A stretch of 64,000 bases of DNA from Phlebopus portentosus. Lineage: Eukaryota; Basidiomycota; Agaricomycetes; Boletales; Boletinellaceae. The first letter of the stretch is position 1, and every line of letters begins with the position of its first letter. Made by a program: the position numbers and the translations under genes. Shown piece after piece: positions 57,815-64,000 of the stretch. The stretch spans positions 62,001 to 126,000 of the forward strand of contig JAYXKI010000020.1 of NCBI GenBank assembly GCA_037892935.1, read 5' to 3'. The notes below the pieces were generated by a model, which did not search any database, had not been told where the DNA came from, and saw only the letters and a list, made by a program, of their open reading frames with translations.

Positions 57815-59577
57815 TCACTCGGGAGCAACGCTGAGAGGTCTGGGCGAAGGACGAACAACGTTGTTCTGCCGTATCCCCCGGTGGCTCACAAGCCAGTGAG
57901 CATCTAGACTGTAAAAGTCTGCTTCTATTCGCCATCGAGCCCGAATCGGGTTCCACGGCCGCGTGATGATGCCTTCCTCAACAGAGACGCCGACGGGGTG
58001 TATGTCGTATATAGTGTCAAAGAGGACCACCTGCTGCAGCTTCTTCAAGCCATGACGATATACAAGGACTTCTGCCGTCAAAGGCGGCGGCCTGGTAATG
58101 ACATAATAACGATGACAGACAATGAGGCAGATTTGAGAGTGCGACAAATCTGCTAGTCTTCAGTTTTGCCATAATGGCTTGCATCACCTGTGTTTTCTAA
58201 GCAGATTACGGTGCATCTTTGTAGAAAATTTGCATGTTCGCTCAACTCGGTCAGCGCTTGCAGAGCGTCACTTTTCGTAAGACGAGGAAAGGTTATTCCG
58301 AGTACATGAAGGTCATTCAATGTGTATATCGCTTTGATGACGTCGAGGAACCAGACACTGTTCTGCTCTTCTGACTGCTCATTGAAGCTTGACGGATCGA
58401 GACAGAACATGAGATCGAAACGTCGAAGGTTCTGATGATGGCCCAGGAACGTTATCAATGAACGTATTGTATCTCGCACATCGAAATTCGGCGTTCGCAG
58501 TGAATAGAACCCAATTTTAAAATCCCTGAGCCTCGACAATACCTTCCCCTCGCATGGTAAATAGGATAAAGAAGTGACGTCAAGGAGAGTGAGCGACTCG
58601 AGCGCTAAGGACTCGTGAAGAAATCTACCAAAACCAGGCACGTCGTCAAATCCGGTGGTAACGAGCCAGACTATGTGACGGGGAAGTCCCGTGAAGATGT
58701 CAGGTTGCGGTTTGTTCAGAATAGGAAACGGTGCATAGACGGCGAGCATCTTGAGAGAAGGTGTAGAAAGAAGCTTGACAAGATGAGGGTCGCGTATTGA
58801 GAGAAACGTGAAGCGATCAAGGAATTCACAGGAGCAAACAGACAGCGAGTCATCTATCAATTCGACAACTCGGACTGTGCCGCTCGGTCCAGATAGCCGG
58901 GGTAAGGTTCCATTCCACATGCTTGTGAACATGAGTAGGAAATCCGCATCCTTTGCAGATTCTTACTCACCTTGTAACTCGTAAAGTTTCTAAAGTTGTC
59001 CAAGAAACGGCGACCACAGAAGCAATTTCTTCAGGAAGATCACCGCCAGCCCATGTAAAGCTGCGAATGTTCTTAGGTCTGCTTAATGCACGCAAGATTA
59101 TACCTTTTCTGCATGTAAGCGACGAGAAAAGGACAGAATTATCAGGATCTACTCGGCTATATCCTCTCTTTCAATGATAAAACCTGCCACAATACTGAGA
59201 TTTCGAACCAATACAATGGGGGTATAGTAGCCACCAAGTAAAGGCTTTGTCTTGGCTAATCTGTGGAAGGTTGGTATTGATTTCTTTGCCAGTGCTACAT
59301 GTTTCTTCTCGTCCTCATCACCAGTGTGATCGAGGATAATAAGTCCGACTCGGAGACGAAGTGTCGCGAACAGGTTAGGTACCGAGATAAAGCGTGCGTG
59401 ATGAGATATGCACGAGAAGGACATGAGATCAGTTTTGTCCAGGAAGGCAAAGATTTTTAGCCAGATTTCAATTGGCAGTTGATGCCAAACTGAAAGTTTC
59501 GGCCCAGACCGTACTAAGGACCGTCGTCGTACTCGTCGTATCTTGAGCAGTGACCGAGCATTCGTAAGGAGCCGCAA
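57815..59577 (-). pseudogene. F-box/LRR-like gene with 3' frameshifts
   Basis: Exon 1 (59577-59153) carries the F-box (LPIEIWLKIFAFLDKTDLMS). Exon 2 (59108-58971) gives ILRALSRPKNIRSFTWAGGD, and exon 3 starts at 58921; these join in phase and follow the exon plan of the F-box gene at 31241. The LRR-like domain is open to ENTGDA at about 58175. One base out of frame then begins AIMAKLKTSRFVALSNLP, the expected continuation. A further shift near 58095 leads to the correct tail (RIEADFYSLDAHWLVSHR). Two frameshifts without a credible intron suggest recent inactivation, though sequence errors are possible. The domain content matches the SCF-adaptor family described for the gene at 1525. Confidence 0.65.
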
Positions 59578-59711
59578 TACCCTCAGGCTCCATCAATGAA
59601 GGTGTTCAAGTTGTGCTGGGCGTTGATCGATCAGTCTAATTATGTAACATTACTAAAAGCCTTCGTTCTACACAAGATAACTAAGGGGTATCAAAGCTTG
59701 AAAGTGGTTGT

Positions 59712-60641
59712 CTAGTAATTAGTCGGTCTCAGCGTGCCTCGGCGTAAAGCTGGATATTCCCGTCTAGAGTCGGGAAGAGGTGTGTTCCTCTTGTTTCCAC
59801 TACCCAATCCAAACCTTTTCGGCCAGATACGTCTGGGTTCACGATTGTAATTTATATCACCTCTTCGGCTTCGGCGAGCGTTCGCCCTTCCTTTTCTGCC
59901 TGCTTCCGCTTCAACTTTCTGACGCAGTCTGTTCATGTTTTCCATCGATCTTCTTATGACTGCATTTGCACGCTCGACAATCCTTCTAATCTCCCTACTG
60001 CTATATTTTCCTCGCGATTGCTTCAAAAACTCTATAATTCTCGCATAGGCTCCCTTCATCTTCGCTAATGCTTGCCTAGCTCTATTGATATCTTGGTTTC
60101 CAATTGCTCGTTGAAATTCTTCGATATGGACGTCAATATCCTTTTTTCGGCCATATATCATCTTCTCATCTTCGAGGTAGATTTTCCGGACGCTCATTTC
60201 CGCCTCGTAAGCATCGGACCAATATTCGAGCATCTTTGCTATAGTTGCCAGCTTGATATAAGGCTTACAATCGAGCAAAATGCATGAGTCGTCAATAAGC
60301 CTGAAAACGTTATCGTCTTCAAGTCCGTTTCTGCGTAAATGTAGTAATTCATTGATCTGCCCTTTTGCGGTTTCATACGGTCCATTGGGATCGTCCCATC
60401 CACGGTTTCGCTCAAGCAAAAGAGCCGGGAAGGCCTTGCTGAGCTCTAAAACGCCTTTCCTCAGGCTTCTGCTGCTCGATCTTGCATTATGGCATTCTCT
60501 GAAGATTGGCGTGGTGAAGTCACGGTCCACGTTGACTTTAACATTATCGAAATCGTATCGAACTTTCCTGATCTCGGAAGAGACGTTATCCTCTTCGTAC
60601 AGCGACTCCCATGAGTTCTGCCTGGTTGGTGGCCTTGACAT
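59712..60641 (-). CDS. Hypothetical basic coiled-coil protein, 309 aa
   Basis: This is a single uninterrupted frame with no intron. The N-terminus is polar (MSRPPTRQNSWESLYEEDN). The middle (residues about 150-250) is helical and charged, with IEEFQRAIGNQDINRARQAL and MENMNRLRQKVEAEAGRKGR. The C-terminus is very Arg-rich (NARRSRRGDINYNREPRRIW), suggesting nucleic-acid or membrane-surface binding or nuclear targeting, which is inference only. No catalytic motif, signal peptide or transmembrane segment is visible. I do not recognise the family. The same strand and helical style as the coiled-coil gene at 56573 are noted, but the sequences do not align by eye. Confidence 0.6.
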   Translation of the reverse strand: MSRPPTRQNSWESLYEEDNVSSEIRKVRYDFDNVKVNVDRDFTTPIFRECHNARSSSRSLRKGVLELSKAFPALLLERNRGWDDPNGPYETAKGQINELLHLRRNGLEDDNVFRLIDDSCILLDCKPYIKLATIAKMLEYWSDAYEAEMSVRKIYLEDEKMIYGRKKDIDVHIEEFQRAIGNQDINRARQALAKMKGAYARIIEFLKQSRGKYSSREIRRIVERANAVIRRSMENMNRLRQKVEAEAGRKGRANARRSRRGDINYNREPRRIWPKRFGLGSGNKRNTPLPDSRREYPALRRGTLRPTNY

Positions 60642-62002
60642 TTCCGGCGGAACAATAGGGACTACCGCTGTGCGAGCTCAGGGTGTGAAGACTGAAGAGG
60701 TGGATTAAGGATGTGTCAATGTTCTCATCCTTCAAATGCATTACGCATTTTGCACAAGTTCAACATTACTTTACCTGCAAACTGAACGCGACTTTGCTCA
60801 GTGATTCTGGAATAACGAAGAGCAAACCTATATTTGCAAGAATCTCGTGCGTCCTTGATAACGATTCAAAGAAGGGCAACGAACAATGCTCAAAGGCAAT
60901 GCAATAAATTTGCAAGTATCAGCATTCCAAGCGCGCTATTCAGAGAGACTATCAGCCTCGCGATGTAAGTAGGTAGCAGAAGAAAAGACAGAAATGCTAT
61001 AAGCAAACAATTCTCACGATTACAAAAGTGGGACTCAACTTTTCAAGATTCTCCGCTGCCACCTTGCCTTCTTCTTTTTGACTTCAAATACAGTACAGCA
61101 ATCCTCCGTTATCCTTGCTTAAACAATCCCAATTTGCCTGCGACAACAGAATTATGCAATCGAGTGTATGAATAGTGGATCCCATCGATCAAAATTGTTG
61201 TTGTTCACAAGACCGGTCTTGGAATACTTGGTTGGAATGTAGATGCCAGTCCATTGTGCCCAGGTGATAACAACGTGAGCGGCATGCCGATAAGTCCCCT
61301 TTAATCCTTTGAGGAGTCTCCTTGTTCTGTGAAATCAGTGGCGAGCGGCGAACACGCGTGCACGAACCATAACCGTGATGATGGTGCCATTAGACCTGTG
61401 ATTCAGTGGCACTGCCATAGGTCGTTTCCTGACTACGCCTGATTTGAGTCTTGCCCTTTGACTCGCAAACACGTTTTCGAGGTATTAGGGAGAAAGGCGC
61501 CTGCTTTATACGATAGCAGGCTGGGCTGGGAAACTCGGGCGCAGTTTAATTGAAGTGGAGGTGAGTGTAATCCAGTGTACGCGGTTAGGGCTTTCCTGAC
61601 TCTGACATCCTTTTGTTGTCGGCCTACTTAAGCACGGAGTTTTCGCCCGGTCTCATTTTGCTTTCGTTTTGCTCCCGTCTGCCCAGCCAGTCACTTGAGC
61701 CCTTTGGCTTCAGCGTCAATCTACTTCCGTCGATCAAGCCAGCTGCTTCGAAGCGCACGAAAATTCCAAGTACCCTGTGCCGGTCGCAGCGGTCCCCATT
61801 TCACCACTTGCTTCCTGTTCTAGGCTTCTGCATGAAGAGCTCGTTCTGAAAAAAGACTAGTTCTTCCTCTCTTCACATTTGGACAATAGTCGCGAAAAGC
61901 ACCCCATTGCTGCGGCCTCAGCAGCACCTGCGGTATAAACGCCCGCAAGACAAAAGCACATTTCAACCTAGCTTTTGCCCTCTTTAACAAAGGATTCCGC
62001 CA
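60642..62002. other. Long intergenic region, divergent promoters
   Basis: This is the upstream region of both the basic coiled-coil protein (minus) and the DUF6699-type protein (plus). No gene or repeat is recognised. Confidence 0.4.
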
Positions 62003-63475
62003 ATGTATGGGTCGTCGAGGTCGGCAATGTACCCATACGCATTTCCACATTATCCGGCGCCGGAACCATTTCCGGTACGCAAACCGCCCGAGAACCACGC
62101 GGTGAACACGCGACACTCAGTCTCACCGATTGCATTACGATCAAAGGCAAGGGCTGGCTCAGACGATACGGGTTCGCGCCTAGATACCGCTTCCTCGGGC
62201 CTAAGCCTAAGAGACAGCAATTACAATAAGACCTATAAAACAAATGCGACCATGGGATCCTCTACCCGTCTACGTTCTCAATCCCATTCGCAAAGTCGGT
62301 CTCGATCCCCGCATCCGCAAGTAGAGATGAACCCGTATTCGTACCCGTCCCGGCAATCCGCATCATCTCATCGCAGGACCACCAGCTCGCATGTGCCTAG
62401 TGCTGGCAGTTTTTCGTTCCCTGCTGGAAATGGCGGAACGTTCCACTACGTCCCTCATGCGGGAAGTCGCGCACAAGCAACGTATGCGCCGGGTCGACTG
62501 TACAGATCTGAACCTACTCCGGGATGGCCGTTACCGTCTAGACGAGCGCCCTACGAGCCTGCGCCACCGCCTGGTCCATGGTCACAGTCTTCCTCATCGA
62601 GATACCCCATACCACCGCCTTCCTCCTCTCTGGCGCAAGGGTTTATTCCTCCTAGACCACCTAGCCCAGCGAGTCACCATCCATTTGCAAATCATAGGAG
62701 CTCGGGTCGCAGTGGTGGTGTCTATGCCGAGCGTGCATCCGGTAGCAGACATACCCGCAGTCGAGACCAAAGATCAACGGATGATTATGATATAACCCCT
62801 CCTCGTACGTCATATTTCAGTAATGCAATTGTTCGTAGACGGACGCTGAGGCAATTGCCTATAGCTCCGTACTCGGCCGTAACGTCCTCGCAAGCAGATA
62901 GTACCGTATCGGATCCACTCATCCATCCTGCACTCGGATGGTGGCCAGACCAACGACGTCCTGCTCTTTATTGGGACCTTTCCTCCTCCTCCCGCCCGCG
63001 ATACACCAAACGCGAATTCGACACGCAAGAACTGGCCTCGTCGCCCTTCACGCCGCCGCTCTCGCGCATGCGGCTCGTCCTCGACCCGCACGCGCAGTGG
63101 AAGTTCGACCTCTCTGCCCCGCGCCGCGAGCGGTACATCACGCTCGCCAGCCTGCTCAAGGACATCGCGAGCCTGATGCGCGCGCCCAATATGGTTCCGC
63201 ACGCGTACTGGGTGCGGGCGAGCACGAGCAAGAAGGAAGCTATTGTTAGAGCGATGCTGAGACGCACGGGCGGCACGTTGCCCATCCCTCCGCCTCATCG
63301 CCGGCCGAAGTCGCGAGGCCAGATTATGGAGGAGGCGGTCGTCGAGGGTGCGCCGAACGGGTTTACGAAGTTGCTGGTTGTTGATTTGCTCTGTGACGAC
63401 GTCATGTTCGCTGGGATGGAATTTCATAAGGAGCCCGATGAGTGGGTTCTACGGACGATGAGGCGGTATTCTTAG
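62003..63475 (+). CDS. DUF6699-type protein, 490 aa
   Basis: This is a single open frame. Residues 1-300 are low-complexity and rich in Ser, Arg, Pro and Tyr (for example SQSHSQSRSRSPHPQ, RDQRSTDDYDITPPRTS), probably disordered and open to phosphorylation. The C-terminal 190 residues resemble the basidiomycete DUF6699 domain: HPALGWWPDQRRPALYWDLS, ASSPFTPPLSRMRLVLDPHA, ERYITLASLLKDIASLMRAP, then LLVVDLLCDDVMFAGMEF and DEWVLRT. Function of the domain is unknown. No signal peptide or membrane segment is seen. A second ATG at 62027 is also possible. GC content rises in the 3' half, with strong codon bias, which suggests a real and expressed gene. Confidence 0.75.
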   Translation: MYGSSRSAMYPYAFPHYPAPEPFPVRKPPENHAVNTRHSVSPIALRSKARAGSDDTGSRLDTASSGLSLRDSNYNKTYKTNATMGSSTRLRSQSHSQSRSRSPHPQVEMNPYSYPSRQSASSHRRTTSSHVPSAGSFSFPAGNGGTFHYVPHAGSRAQATYAPGRLYRSEPTPGWPLPSRRAPYEPAPPPGPWSQSSSSRYPIPPPSSSLAQGFIPPRPPSPASHHPFANHRSSGRSGGVYAERASGSRHTRSRDQRSTDDYDITPPRTSYFSNAIVRRRTLRQLPIAPYSAVTSSQADSTVSDPLIHPALGWWPDQRRPALYWDLSSSSRPRYTKREFDTQELASSPFTPPLSRMRLVLDPHAQWKFDLSAPRRERYITLASLLKDIASLMRAPNMVPHAYWVRASTSKKEAIVRAMLRRTGGTLPIPPPHRRPKSRGQIMEEAVVEGAPNGFTKLLVVDLLCDDVMFAGMEFHKEPDEWVLRTMRRYS

Positions 63476-64000
63476 AATCATTTCATTTCATTATTTTCTC
63501 TTAAGCGGGTATTGCGTCCGTGCTTTTGCCTTTCTCTTTATGACTATCTTACGTTTTTGCTTCTGTTACTGCGCTTTTTGTGACTGGCCCTTGTACACAC
63601 CCGCTGCATCCACTTTTAATCTCGTTATTTACGTATTATTTATAATTAGTTTCACTTTCGTATATACCATCGATCTATGAATCTAGACTCCCTCTTTACT
63701 TACTTTGCCTGGGTTTTACGTCGTATCATTAATCATACTTTGTCTATATTGTCTTAGTGATCACTAGCGGATATTATCACGATTGATTGTGCATCATAAA
63801 CTTGTTGAGCTTTGACCCGGAAACAGTTTCGTTCATTCATTCCGTCAAGACTAGCAAAACTCATTCTATTTTGCGGACATATAACATCTATTTGCTACCT
63901 ATGTAGCTCTTGCCGTGTAATCGATCAACTACGTAATCAAGCACACCGTTTTCCTTCCCATTGCCTCATAGTACGCTGGAGACTCCAAATCATCTGTTTG
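63476..64000. other. 3' flank, no gene recognised
   Basis: This is AT-rich downstream sequence of the DUF6699-type gene, running to the end of the window. Confidence 0.4.

Noticed and set aside
60280..60708. A 142-codon plus-strand frame overlapping the basic coiled-coil gene
   Set aside because: It is antisense to a longer frame with coherent composition and shows no domain; taken as a shadow.
1..64000. tRNA, rRNA and CRISPR features
   Set aside because: No T-loop motif with a matching cloverleaf, no rRNA core sequence and no regularly spaced repeats were seen. CRISPR is not expected in a fungal nucleus.

Overview
The window looks like nuclear DNA of a filamentous basidiomycete, most likely a wood- or litter-decaying member of the Agaricomycetes. 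Genes are split by many short GT-AG introns (mostly about 34-90 nt). Families present include seven-exon cytochrome P450s, F-box/LRR-like proteins, DUF6533- and DUF6699-type proteins, a GMC oxidoreductase and a GH10 xylanase. This placement is inference; there is no rRNA or other taxonomic marker.

Layout. Positions 1525-13616 hold an intact F-box gene, then broken copies of its 3' end alternating with dead P450 pieces and a lipase-like gene, ending in an intact 524-aa P450. Positions 15471-18444 hold a second intact P450 and a truncated copy of it. From 19225 to 26986 come a DUF6533-type membrane protein, a glycine-rich repeat protein, an F-box-like protein and a secreted GMC oxidoreductase. 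Positions 27363-29445 are a mobile-element island: long terminal inverted repeats enclose a decayed piece of the RNA polymerase II largest-subunit gene, and a 547-bp element with a 6-bp target duplication is nested in its left end. Positions 31241-36199 carry an F-box gene and a Sel1-repeat protein ending in a CaaX box (Skt5/Chs4-like). Positions 36825-41912 carry two more intact P450s on the minus strand. Positions 43667-51466 are a graveyard of F-box copies with three short MITEs, a carboxypeptidase remnant and an aldo/keto reductase. From 51926 to the end are an F-box gene, a secreted GH10 xylanase, a coiled-coil gene, a damaged F-box gene, a basic coiled-coil protein and a DUF6699-type protein.

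How the parts relate. The dominant theme is joint local duplication of an F-box gene and a P450. At least three partial F-box-tail/P450 units can be aligned between 3980 and 13616. The four intact P450s have identical internal exon lengths (133, 192, 152, 239 and 272 nt) and clearly descend from one locus. The xylanase and the GMC oxidoreductase fit lignocellulose decay. No polyketide synthase, NRPS or terpene synthase is present, so the P450s are not supported as a classical metabolite cluster. The most unusual object is the TIR element carrying an RPB1 fragment.
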